This document shows positions 23,401 to 34,084 of a stretch of DNA of 64,000 bases, piece by piece. The stretch is from Nematostella vectensis. Taxonomy: Eukaryota; Cnidaria; Anthozoa; Actiniaria; Edwardsiidae. The translations under genes were made by a program, and so were the position numbers. The notes under the pieces were generated by a model. The model did not search any database and was not told the DNA's origin. It saw nothing but the letters and a program-made list of their open reading frames with translations. The first letter of the stretch is position 1. Every line of letters starts with the position of its first letter. The stretch is taken from positions 9,405,821 through 9,469,820 of the forward strand of contig NC_064043.1 in NCBI RefSeq assembly GCF_932526225.1. Reading direction: 5' to 3'.

Positions 23401-26400
23401 GGCTCCCAAAGGTCTCTTTACCTTTCACAGCCGAAGGAAGAAACAAAACCAACTGGCTGTCTCTTGGCCGCCACAGCTTAGCCTTCAGTCAGTCTTACAG
23501 TAATGTGTTTTTGTTCTCTCAAGCCATTATCAAGTCCTCACTAGGGAGATCTCAATAAAACCTTTAATCTCTTCACATTTATCCCAAGGAGGAAAAATAT
23601 ATGATTTTTTGCGACATCAAAGTTCGCAGTCTTTATTTTTGTCGCGAGTCTTTAAGTTTCATTGTGATTTTGCTTTGGTTTACATTGATTCAATAATACT
23701 TGCCAATGTATTCAACGTAGACTTACCCTGTACATGGTCCATCGCACGGATCTGTTGCTGCAACCACAATTAGTTTTTATATTTTATTTTCGATTTGTTT
23801 GTTTGGGGGTATGTCCTGCATGAGTCCTTGACGGTTCATGTATCACCCCGTTGGGCATCTATGTTGTCTAATAAAGCTAAAAGGCAGAAATCTCAGGTGC
23901 TCAAAAACTTGAATGGTTGATGTTGTTATTATCTACAAAAAGGTAGTGTTTGACATTTAATTGGTCTCTCCAGGGGTTGATCGCTTGGACAAAGAACTCA
24001 CTATCGGACAAATGCAAGGTAAAATTCAATTCTTTTATCTTAATTAAGACAGTTCATGCAAAAAAAAATGCTTTGAGTTCATATGCAAGCGCGAATGACC
24101 ATTAAGTAAGCTGAAAGCTGTCTGTTTAGCAAAGACAAGCTTTCCATATCGCAAGCACAAGCTTTCTATTTTTTTCTACCACGAGACGCCAAGCTCATTA
24201 TGTTTTCCTTTGAACCATCACACTTCTGTTTTGTTAGTCACCTAAGATTACAAAAACACCATCTAAAATTGTCAGTGAGAGATTATATTAGATACATTTT
24301 TTAAGCTTTTGGGACCAAGGGTGTCATGGTTAAAACGTTTGGATTTCAACTAAAAAAAACCTTTCTTCCCGTGCCGCTGGCTCTGTTCAGTTGGATCTTT
24401 TTTTCTTCAGGAAAGTTCCAGATGATTTTGTTGCCTCAGTGTGGGCACTGTGTCCATGAGGATGCTCCTGACAAGGTACCTAATCATGTCAACCTCGGCA
24501 CCAACGATAGAGTAGCGCAGAATGTGGTTCGATGTACTCTATGATGGTGCTCAAACCATGGAGATGTTCAAACACATTCGGTTTTTTGAAAAAAAAAAAA
24601 AAAAACACCTCTCCCACGCAGTGAAGTGACGTGCATTATAGTACCAATAAGGTACCAACCCTCGTTGCTTTGCAAATCCTATCCTCTGCCATGCTTTGCC
24701 TACTCTGCTCTACCCTCATTGCTTTATTCTCTACCCTCATTGCTTGTATGCTCTACCCTAGTCTGCTCTACCCTCATTGCTTGTATGCTCTACCCTCCTT
24801 GCTTGTATACTCTACCCTCATTGCTTGTATGCTCTACCCTACTCTGCTCTACCCTCATTGCTTGTATGCTCTACCCTACTCTGCTCTACCCTCCTTGCTT
24901 GTATACTCTACCCTCCTTGCTTGTATACTCTACCCTCCTTGCTTGTATACTCTACCCTCCTTGCTTGTATGCTCTACCCTCCTTGCTTGTATGCTCTACC
25001 CTCATTGCTTGTATGCTCTACCCTACTCTGCTCTACCCTCCTTGCTTGTATACTCTACCCTCCTTGCTTGTATACTCTACCCTCCTTGCTTGTATACTCT
25101 ACCCTCCTTGCTTGTATGCTCTACCCCCCTTGCTTGTATGCTCTACCCTCATTGCTTGTATGCTCTACCCTCCTTGCTTGTATGCTCTACCCTACTCTGC
25201 TCTACCCTCCTTGCTTGTATGCTCTACCCTCATTGCTTGTATGCTCTACCCTCATTGCTTGTATACTCTACCCTCATTGCTTGTATGCTCTACCCTCCTT
25301 GCTTGTATGCTCTACCCTCATTGCTTGTATGCTCTACCCTACTCTGCTCTACCCTCATTGCTTGTATGCTCTACCCTACTCTGCTCTACCCTCATTGCTT
25401 GTATACTCTACCCCCATTGCTTGTATACTCTACCCTCCTTGCTTGTATGCTCTACCCTCCTTGCTTGTATGCTCTACCCTCATTGCTTGTATGCTCTACC
25501 CTACTCTGCTCTACCCTCCTTGCTTGTATACTCTACCCTCATTGCTTGTATGCTCTACCCTCCTAGCTTGTATGCTCTACCCTACTCTGCTCTACCCTCC
25601 TTGCTTGTATGCTCTACCCTCATTGCTTGTATGCTCTACCCTCATTGCTTGTATACTCTACCCTCATTGCTTGTATGCTCTAACCTCCTTGCTTGTATGC
25701 TCTACCCTCATTGCTTGTATGCTCTACCCTACTCTGCTCTACCCTCATTGCTTGTATGCTCTACCCTACTCTGCTCTACCCTCATTGCTTGTATACTCTA
25801 CCCCCATTGCTTGTATACTCTACCCTCCTTGCTTGTATGCTCTACCCTCCTTGCTTGTATGCTCTACCCTCATTGCTTGTATGCTCTACCCTACTCTGCT
25901 CTACCCTCCTTGCTTGTATACTCTACCCTCCTTGCTTGTATACTCTAGCCTCCTTGCTTGTATGCTCTACCCTCCTTGCTTGTATGCTCTACCCTCATTG
26001 CTTGTATGCTCTACCCTCCTTGCTTGTATACTCTACCCTCCTTGCTTGTATACTCTACCCTCATAGCTTGTATACTCTACCCTCCTTGCTTGTATGCTCT
26101 ACCCTCCTTGCTTGTATGCTCTACCCTCCTTGCTTGTATACTCTACCCTCCTTGCTTGTATGCTCTACCCTACTCTGCTCTACCCTCATTGCTTGTATAC
26201 TCTACCCTCCTTGCTTGTATACTCTACCCTCCTTGCTTGTATGCTCTACCCTCCTTGCTTGTATGCTCTACCCTCATTGCTTGTATGCTCTACCCTACTC
26301 TGCTCTACCCTCCTTGCTTGTATACTCTACCCTCCTTGCTTGTATACTCTACCCTCCTTGCTTGTATGCTCTACCCCCCTTGCTTGTATGCTCTACCCTC

Positions 26401-29400
26401 ATTGCTTGTATGCTCTACCCTCCTTGCTTGTATACTCTACCCTCCTTGCTTGTATGCTCTACCCTCCTTGCTTGTATGCTCTACCCTACTCTGCTCTACC
26501 CTCCTTGCTTGTATGCTCTACCCTCATTGCTTGTATGCTCTACCCTCATTGCTTGTATACTCTACCCTCATTGCTTGTATGCTCTACCCTCCTTGCTTGT
26601 ATGCTCTACCCTCATTGCTTGTATGCTCTACCCTACTCTGCTCTACCCTCATTGCTTGTATGCTCTACCCTACTCTGCTCTACCCTCATTGCTTGTATAC
26701 TCTACCCTCATTGCTTGTATACTCTACCCTCCTTGCTTGTATGCTCTACCCTCCTTGCTTGTATGCTCTACCCTCATTGCTTGTATGCTCTACCCTACTC
26801 TGCTCTACCCTCCTTGCTTGTATACTCTACCCTCCTTGCTTGTATACTCTACCCTCCTTGCTTGTATGCTCTACCCTCCTTGCTTGTATGCTCTACCCTC
26901 ATTGCTTGTATGCTCTACCCTCATTGCTTGTATGCTCTACCCTCATTGCTTGTATGCTCTACCCTCCTTGCTTGTATGCTCTACCCTCATTGCTTGTATG
27001 CTCTACCCTACTCTGCTCTACCCTCATTGCTTGTATGCTCTACCCTACTCTGCTCTACCCTCATTGCTTGTATACTCTACCCTCATTGCTTGTATACTCT
27101 ACCCTCCTTGCTTGTATACTCTACCCTCCTTGCTTGTATACTCTACCCTCATTGCTTGTATACTCTACCCTCATTGCTTGTATGCTCTACCCTCCTTGCT
27201 TGTATGCTCTACCCTCATTGCTTGTATACTCTACCCTCATTGCTTGTATGCTCTACCCTACTCTGCTCTACCCTCCTTGCTTGTATGCTCTACCCTCATT
27301 GCTTGTATGCTCTACCCTCATTGCTTGTATACTCTACCCTCATTGCTTGTATGCTCTACCCTCCTTGCTTGTATGCTCTACCCTCATTGCTTGTATGCTC
27401 TACCCTACTCTGCTCTACCCTCATTGCTTGTATGCTCTACCCTACTCTGCTCTACCCTCATTGCTTGTATGCTCTACCCTCATTGCTTGTATACTCTACC
27501 CTCATTGCTTGTATGCTCTACCCTCATTGCTTGTATGCTCTACCCTACTCTGCTCTACCCTCATTGCTTGTATGCTCTACCCTACTCTGCTCTACCCTCA
27601 TTGCTTGTATACTCTACCCTCATTGCTTGTATACTCTACCCTCCTTGCTTGTATACTCTACCCTCCTTGCTTGTATACTCTACCCTCATTGCTTGTATAC
27701 TCTACCCTCATTGCTTGTATGCTCTACCCTCATTGCTTGTATACTCTACCCTCATTGCTTGTATACTCTACCCTCCTTGCTTGTATGCTCTACCCTCCTT
27801 GCTTGTATGCTCTACCCTCATTGCTTGTATACTCTACCCTCATTGCTTGTATGCTCTACCCTCATTGCTTGTATGCTCTACCCTACTCTGCTCTACCCTC
27901 ATTGCTTGTATGCTCTACCCTCATTGCTTGTATACTCTACCCTCCTTGCTTGTATACTCTACCCTCCTTGCTTGTATACTCTACCCTCATTGCTTGTATG
28001 CTCTACCCTCCTTGCTTGTATGCTCTACCCTCATTGCTTGTATACTCTACCCTCATTGCTTGTATGCTCTACCCTCATTGCTTGTATGCTCTACCCTACT
28101 CTGCTCTACCCTCATTGCTTGTATGCTCTACCCTCCTTGCTTGTATACTCTACCCTCATTGCTTGTATGCTCTACCCTCATTGCTTGTATGCTCTACCCT
28201 CCTTGCTTGTATACTCTACCCTCATTGCTTGTATACTCTACCCTCATTGCTTGTATACTCTACCCTCATTGCTTGTATGCTCTACCCTCATTGCTTGTAT
28301 GCTCTACCCTACTCTGCTCTACCCTCATTGCTTGTATGCTCTACCCTCATTGCTTGTATGCTCTACCCTCATTGCTTGTATGCTCTACCCTCCTTGCTTG
28401 TATACTCTACCCTCCTTGCTTGTATACTCTACCATTATTGCTTGTATGCTCTACCCTCATTGCTTGTATGCTCTACCCTCCTTGCTTGTATGCTCTACCC
28501 TCATTGCTTGTATACTCTACCCTCCTTGCTTGTATACTCTACCCTCATTGCTTGTATGCTCTACCCTCATTGCTTGTATGCTCTACCCTCATTGCTTGTA
28601 TGCTCTACCCTCATGTATGCCCTACCCTCATTGCTTGTATGCTCTACCCTCATTGCTTGTATGCTCTACCCTCATTGCTTGTATACTCTACCCTCATTGT
28701 TTGTATGCTCTACCCTCATTGCTTGTATACTCTACCCTCCTTGCTTGTATACTCTACCCTCATTGCTTGTATGCTCTACCCTCCTTGCTTGTATGCTCTA
28801 CCCTCATTGCTTGTATACTCTACCCTCATTGCTTGTATGCTCTACCCTCATGTATGCCCTACCCTCATTGCTTGTATGCTCTACCCTCATTGCTTGTATG
28901 CTCTACCCTCATTGCTTGTATACTCTACCCTCATTGTTTGTATGCTCTACCCTCATTGCTTGTATACTCTACCCTCCTTGCTTGTATACTCTACCCTCAT
29001 TGCTTGTATGCTCTACCCTCCTTTGCTTGTATGCTCTACCCTCATTGCTTGTATACTCTACCCTCATTGCTTGTATGCTCTACCCTCCTTGCTTGTATGC
29101 TCTACCCTCCTTGCTTGTATGCTCTACCCTCATTGGTTGTATGCTCTACCCTCATTGCTTGTATGCTCTACCCTACTCTGCTCTACCCTCATTGCTTGTA
29201 TGCTCTACCCTCATTGCTTTGCCCATTTTATCCTCTTCCGTGGTTACTTTGCCTACCCTTCCCTCCCTTTTCTACCCCGTCATCTTGTTGTCTTCCCTGT
29301 GCTCTGCATGCTGTCATCTCCCACAATGATCTTGTAATGGCTGTTTTTCTATTTGCCAGGTCGCTGAGGTTATTGTAACGTTTCTGTTGCGCTATAAACT

Positions 29401-29431
29401 GACTGAAGCCAAGGGGGATTTCGTCAGGTAA
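17446..29431 (+). CDS. PPME1: protein phosphatase methylesterase 1 (PP2A demethylase)
   Basis: Alpha/beta-hydrolase that removes the methyl ester from the PP2A catalytic-subunit C terminus (family knowledge). Exons: 17446-17522, 17758-17920 (or -17860), an uncertain linker, 19413-19497, 20290-20347, 20826-20877, 21117-21184, 21459-21544, 22043-22133, 22236-22301, 22543-22717, 23084-23141, 23236-23301, 23974-24018, 24411-24475, 29360-29431 (TAA). The start is MSDLQRNAMKKSLG. Motifs seen are GPLLLLLHGGGHSALSWAVF (oxyanion region), LIGHSMGG (nucleophile Ser), LIDVVEG (catalytic Asp), an acidic variable loop EQEDEDGEED, LLLLAGVDRLDKELTIGQMQ, and QCGHCVHED (catalytic His). The join between KDVGVKDKD and VYFSGNEGP is unresolved. 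A weak exon 19301-19371 would keep phase but adds unusual residues. The terminal intron is 4.9 kb. Confidence 0.9.
17998..18075 (+). repeat. dispersed GGTACC-CAAGCTCA repeat, copy a
   Basis: The block ggtaccccaagctcattgtg followed by ataaattatagtggttcac matches 18547-18650 (same strand) and 19150-19230 (opposite strand). It lies in a PPME1 intron. Confidence 0.65.
18540..18655 (+). repeat. dispersed GGTACC-CAAGCTCA repeat, copy b
   Basis: Shares ggtacctcaagctcactgtg, attatagtggttca and the later cagtaaacatat with the other copies. Its reverse-complement partner at 19143-19235 makes an inverted pair within the same PPME1 intron. Confidence 0.65.
19143..19235 (-). repeat. dispersed GGTACC-CAAGCTCA repeat, copy c (inverted)
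   Basis: Contains catatgtttactgtaaatca, then catgaaccactttattttat, then cagtgagcttggggtacctg, the reverse complement of copy b. Related fragments occur near 49388 and 51256. Confidence 0.65.
19487..19660 (+). repeat. 32-bp minisatellite spanning a PPME1 5' splice site, ~5.5 copies
   Basis: The exon end and donor gtattcact then gtaagttcaacaata recur at 32-bp spacing as gtagtcactgtaagttcacc, gtggtcactgtaagctcact, gtattcactgtaagcttacc, gtagtcactgtaagttcacc and a decayed final copy gtattcactaaaag. Five copies keep CACT followed by GTAAG, so good donor matches are stacked in tandem. Reading through the first donor meets TAG within one unit. Confidence 0.9.
19671..20135. mobile_element. ~465-bp MITE with CCTTATTA-CACTTAATTTTCG termini
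   Basis: The left end ccttattacacttaattttc and the right end gaaaattaagtgttaataagg are inverted repeats of ~21 bp. The interior carries several further gcgaaaataaagtg and gtcgcgaaaattaag motifs. It lies in a PPME1 intron, directly after the splice-donor minisatellite. Confidence 0.75.
20607..20762. mobile_element. short hAT-like MITE fragment
   Basis: Begins caggggtggatctagg, has an internal G run, and ends cccacccctg, giving short inverted CAGGGGTGG termini. No clear 8-bp duplication was found. It lies in a PPME1 intron. Confidence 0.45.
24660..29222. repeat. 4.5-kb 22-bp minisatellite in the last PPME1 intron
   Basis: Some 200 head-to-tail units of ctctaccctcMttgcttgtatR (M = A or C, R = A or G), interspersed with 15-bp units ctctaccctactctg. 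Because 22 is not a multiple of 3, all three plus-strand frames read the same 22-residue cycle and stay open, which creates four-figure-length but meaningless ORFs. It is flanked by the PPME1 exons ending 24475 and starting 29360, so it is intronic. The first ~60 bp and last ~40 bp are degenerate units. Confidence 0.98.
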
Positions 29432-30490
29432 ACAACTGAATTATTGAGTTGATTCGACATTCTTGAGAACCACCTCAAGAAAACAGTAAACTGCCATTTC
29501 TCTTGCTTTGTTTGCAGCCGAAGTATGTGATGATATTCTGGTACGCCGTCTTATATTTGTTTGTTTTTTCTTTCCAGACCGATTCCTGCATGCTAGCCTT
29601 GTAAAACCAGAGCTTTTAATACTTAAAAGTATTCCACCTTTCTTCCATGAGAGATCCGCGCATGCATTGTCACCCCAAACACAAAACAAATACAAGAGAT
29701 ATATTTAGCTTGTGCAAAATTGTTCCCACAACATACGAGTCCCAAGCTAGTAAAAATCCTTATCAGATTGATCTACTCCTTTGACCACAAGAAGAGCTTG
29801 AAGTGTGTACTGCTGGACCAAGTCCAAGAAAGTCTACTTCCATCCTAGTTTGACAATGTACTCTAATGTAGTTTATCAAGCAATTTTACCTTGTTGTAAA
29901 TGCAAAAAAATACAATATAGTATCCTGCCCGACATATTCATTGCTCTCCGTTTCTTTTAATACCTAGCTTCTTATCGTATACTTTTTTTTAAACATTGAG
30001 TTACAATTTGAATGGATCATTCTAAAGAAAACCAATTCAAGGGTTGCATCAGATGTAGGCTTCGTTGTTTAAGCCTGCGTAGCAAACGCAAGAGTTGGAA
30101 AAAAGGTTCTATCGCGTGCGCCTTGGAGGCGTTCCACGCTCGCTGAGCTCATTTACCCTTTGCGCTTGCTACGCTGGCTATCCTTGTTTTCGCTAGCCTA
30201 CAGTAAATTACTCTCTACTGAAGGTCGCAGCATCGATGTGCAATCCCGACGGTGTTCGCATGCTCGCAGACCTAGTGATATTTGCGTGAGGTCCCTCACG
30301 TTCCTTCCGGCTGGTGACGCTGACCCCGCGAGCATGATCTGTTCCGTTCCATTCGTTTCTCTTTCCAATAAGGCAAAAATTGAACTACATTGTTATTGTG
30401 TTTGGAATATGATACTCTTGTCCCAGTTTCTTGGTGTAGGTAGCTGCTAGGCTGGTGTCGCTCCGTGTCGCTGTACCTCGAGCTTTCGCA
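29432..30490. other. PPME1-D8C gene convergent intergenic region
   Basis: Contains the PPME1 3' UTR and the 3' UTR of the minus-strand D8C gene. I see no recognisable gene or complete repeat. Sequence around 30060-30360 is GC-richer with no domain-bearing frame. Confidence 0.5.
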
Positions 30491-33400
30491 TTATGCATCC
30501 GCGCCACAATAGCGACTACACGGCACAGTAGGGACAAGCTCGTACACATAAAATTCTCCGCAATTGCGTACTCGAATATCGACGGTCGCACCAAAACACG
30601 GGTTTCCCGCCCAGGAGAAACACACCGTTCTAGTGACGTCACCATCGCGCATGCTCGGATGGGTCCCCTTCATCCAGCCTGGTCTGCGTGTCCCACATGT
30701 GGTAGGATTGAGAGACGACTCGGATAACCGCGTACCAGCCGGTCCAACGAAGCGATACCACCTCTTGGGGATTTGGTCATCGCAGGCCGCGCCCCCTTGT
30801 TTGTCCACGTGACGTGTTGCGTCAGTAAGGTTCGTGTAGTTCTGACACTCGGGCGCTACGGATGAATATAAAGAAGGATAAATATACAGAGGAATCGTCA
30901 ATCAAAATTTACTGGGCTTGCACACCATCGGTGAGGTCCGTGGGGGTTTTCTAGATTTGCAGGGCCTTAGACAGTGCTGAATAGCGCATGCGCGTGCTCT
31001 GGCGAAAACAAGCACAATCGTAGTGTTGAATCGTTCGAGTAAAGGTACGAAAGGCTGACTTCAATTGCTATTTTGACTAACTGTACAGCACTAAAACCAT
31101 ACTGTACAAAAGATGACAGATTCGTGTGATGGGGGAGTCATAAAGAAAATTATAGCCTTATGTTTGGTCTAGTTTTCTTAGCATTCGCCAAAATGTGACA
31201 GTTCGCCGGTAGAATGCCGCCATTTCAAAACAAAAAGGCTGATTTAACCGCGCGGTACTGGAACTAGTCTTGCGTTTTTCAGCACTGTTGGGGCCGTACA
31301 GGTCTCGAAATATTGGGGAGCACAAAAAAGCAACATTACGAAAGTGGGGGTCCACCTAAATCGATTCGGTAGTCCACTTGTCATGTAAAACATCAACTTG
31401 GACTGATCACATATACGCAGAATGGAGTGGTTTGCAACTACAGTTTTTCAGAATTTGTACCAAACCCCAAACTGCGATTTCATTTGCACGTTCATGGCGC
31501 CTCTCCGATTAATAATATCTAATATTTGATTATTAATTTTCAAACTAAAGCATCTGTGATTAATTCGCCGCAGATCAAATTGATCGCTTTGAGGGACGCC
31601 GTAAAATTTGCAAAGGCTAGAAAGGAACTAAATTAGTTTTTTTGTATGAATCTTTAAATATGATTTAGCGGGTAGTCCGGAAAGGAGTTATACACCTTTT
31701 GCTCTCTTAAATAGGTGAGAGATCACAAAAAAACAAATGCTCTCACTTATAAGATATCCGAAGGCGGAACTCATTATCCCATTAAGCAGCAGAAACTCAT
31801 ATTCATTTAGGCCTCGTACTCTCTAGCCGAATGAAGTTTATTAAACATAAACAAATCTAGAGGTTGTTTAACCCATTGACTGCTGGCTATTTTTGAGCTG
31901 AATTTACAAAAAAAAACAGACTGAAAACAGATACCTCCCCCCCTATTCTAAGTTTTATACAGCCCGTCAAAGTCAAACACAGCTGCACCTAGTCAGCGGT
32001 ATCCAAGCTTTCCAACAGTACTTTCCGGTCCCCACTTTAAATCCCTCGTCGTTGTGCTGAAGCCAGCACAAGTTGCTGTTTGCTTGTATTTTTCATAAAA
32101 AATACAGCTATGAGCATATTAGGAGAGTGTCTCAGGACATCATGAAGTCTTTTGGGGCATAACTGAGTGCTTTGCTTATGGATATTTGCAAGCAAAGGTG
32201 GATTCATGATGATTTTTTCTTGTTTGGCTTTGCCTGGATGAGAAAATAATTTTCTAATGAATCACCACAGCTCTCCTAAATGCTGTCTTTTCTGAAACCA
32301 AATTGATTCCAAAATTGTTTACACTGCTATTCTGGGTCTGTATGACCTGGAATTGATTTGTTTGGCTTCGGGGTGAAAAGACTACGTAGCTACGTAAACG
32401 GTTGTAACGCAATGTTCGTCGTGTCGCCGCATTCATTTAACGTGACTGTTACAACTAAACAGGGGTAGCGACATGAATTGGACAGGGCGCGAGCCTTAAC
32501 TCAAATGAAGTCTTTACCCTATTGTAAATTTCGGTACCAAAATCAAATCCTTCAAGAAATCTCCATTAACAATAACACTTGGGCGAATTTACAACTTAAT
32601 GGATACGACGAGCATATGTGAGGTAGTCCCCCAAGGGTCTATTCCAGGTGTGGGTCGTTTTATTTATACCTCGTTATGATTGCCAGTCAGTACTTACCGA
32701 GTTCACATATGTCCCCGGTGTACCCAACTGCGCACACGCACGTGAAGGCATCATCCCCCTGGTAGGCGCATGTGCCATTGTTAAGGCAGGGATTACTAAG
32801 GCAATCGACCCTCTCTGAAACAAAATTTCCATCTTATCTTAGATAACTCGCCCTAGCTCGCAGTGGTACTCAATTTTCCTTCATTAGAGCGGACCTTCCA
32901 GTCCAGTGGGGTGGTTCTTCCGAAACCCCCCTTGGCTACGGGCCTGCACTGGGTGGAAAAAAAAATCATTTTTTTCTTGAACATAATGCTTGATTAACAT
33001 ACCTAGCTATTTTATTAGAAAATAAAAAAGATTTGGTAGTTCTACTAATGGTGAAGAGAATGATTCTGCGATCTGCATAAAAAACGCATGCGGGGGAGGC
33101 TACCCTTACAATACACAAGAGCAAACTCCACTTTTTCAATCGCTTCGTCTACCTTAGCGCCTCGCGTAGTTGCGTGGTTCTATTTCTTTTTTGAAAACCA
33201 CCGTGCGAGAAATGCTGCGGATTTTGAATGTCTCGGGTAAATGGTAAAAAAATTGAGCCCATAGGTAAAGCCGTCACCTGCAGTGGTCATGTTGCAGTAA
33301 ACTTCCACAGGGCTCCCAAACTCCCAGATCCAGTAGCGACCGCTGACCGCATGCTCGAAGTCTTTGATCTCACGGCACGACAGAGCGGGAAGCTGGAGCG

Positions 33401-34084
33401 AGGACCCTATGGGAACTGAAGTGAAAATTTGGCATTTTTATCATTTATGGCTTCAATGCATTAATTTTATAGCATGTGTTACGTACTGCGCACAGTGTTG
33501 CCAAAGTACACAGATTCAGCATTTCCGATCACGTGTTGCTCACGTGCTTCCATTGTTCTGTTATTCAGCTCACAAATGGCACTAGTGTAAAGGTAATTGA
33601 AGCTTTGACAGGGCTGCTCTCTCTGACATGCGTAGAAACACTCAAATAGATCGCCTTCATGGAACGATTTGTAGAGGTGGCCTGTCAATTTCAGCCCCAT
33701 GATTGACTCACTACATCCGTGAGTGACAGGTGGGAGGAACACCGGGAAGACAAGCCAGGTAGCAAGAGATAACTATAAGAAAAAAACACTTAGACGCCAT
33801 TACATACGTAATTCAAAGGACAAGCAGGTATATATAAATCTATAAATCCGCAAGAGGATTTACGACTTAGAGGAAAAAAGTCCCTATCACGAATTTTACA
33901 GGGTTTGGCCCCACACCCCCCAAACACACACACACACCACAAACATAAATTATAATATCATAACTAAGAATTAAGGTAAAAGCCGTTCAGAGAATTCGTC
34001 TTACATGAAAAAATCAAGATATGCCAAAACACAATCCAAAGTCAAACAATAAATCAAATATGAAATTAACGACTAACTCACCAT
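30491..34084 (-). CDS. secreted PAN / fibrinogen-like fragment / EGF / D8C-domain protein
   Basis: Extracellular protein, five coding exons on the minus strand, all phase-compatible: 34084-34082 (ATG only), 33772-33487, 33406-33278, 32814-32698, 30855-30491. The protein begins MLSLATWLVFPVFLPP, a signal peptide, then a PAN/Apple-like module (CSESIM ... FECFYACQREQPCQSFNY ... ICELN). Next comes a partial fibrinogen-like segment (SCREIKDFEHAVSGRYWIW ... VEVYCNMT). The EGF-like module is CLSNPCLNNGTCAYQGDD ... CVCAVGYTGDIC. Last is a D8C domain (as in uromodulin, GP2 and OIT3) with WYRFVGPAGTRL and exactly eight cysteines. The fibrinogen-like piece lacks the rest of an FReD domain. Similar architectures are known from anthozoan skeletal/extracellular-matrix proteins; the specific role is unknown. 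It is divergent from the PAN-discoidin gene. Confidence 0.85.

Noticed and set aside
24626..29378. Very long plus-strand ORFs (up to >1,200 codons) rich in Leu, Cys, Tyr and Pro
   Set aside because: They are created in all three frames by a 22-bp tandem repeat lying inside a PPME1 intron. No start context, domain or non-repeat sequence supports a protein.
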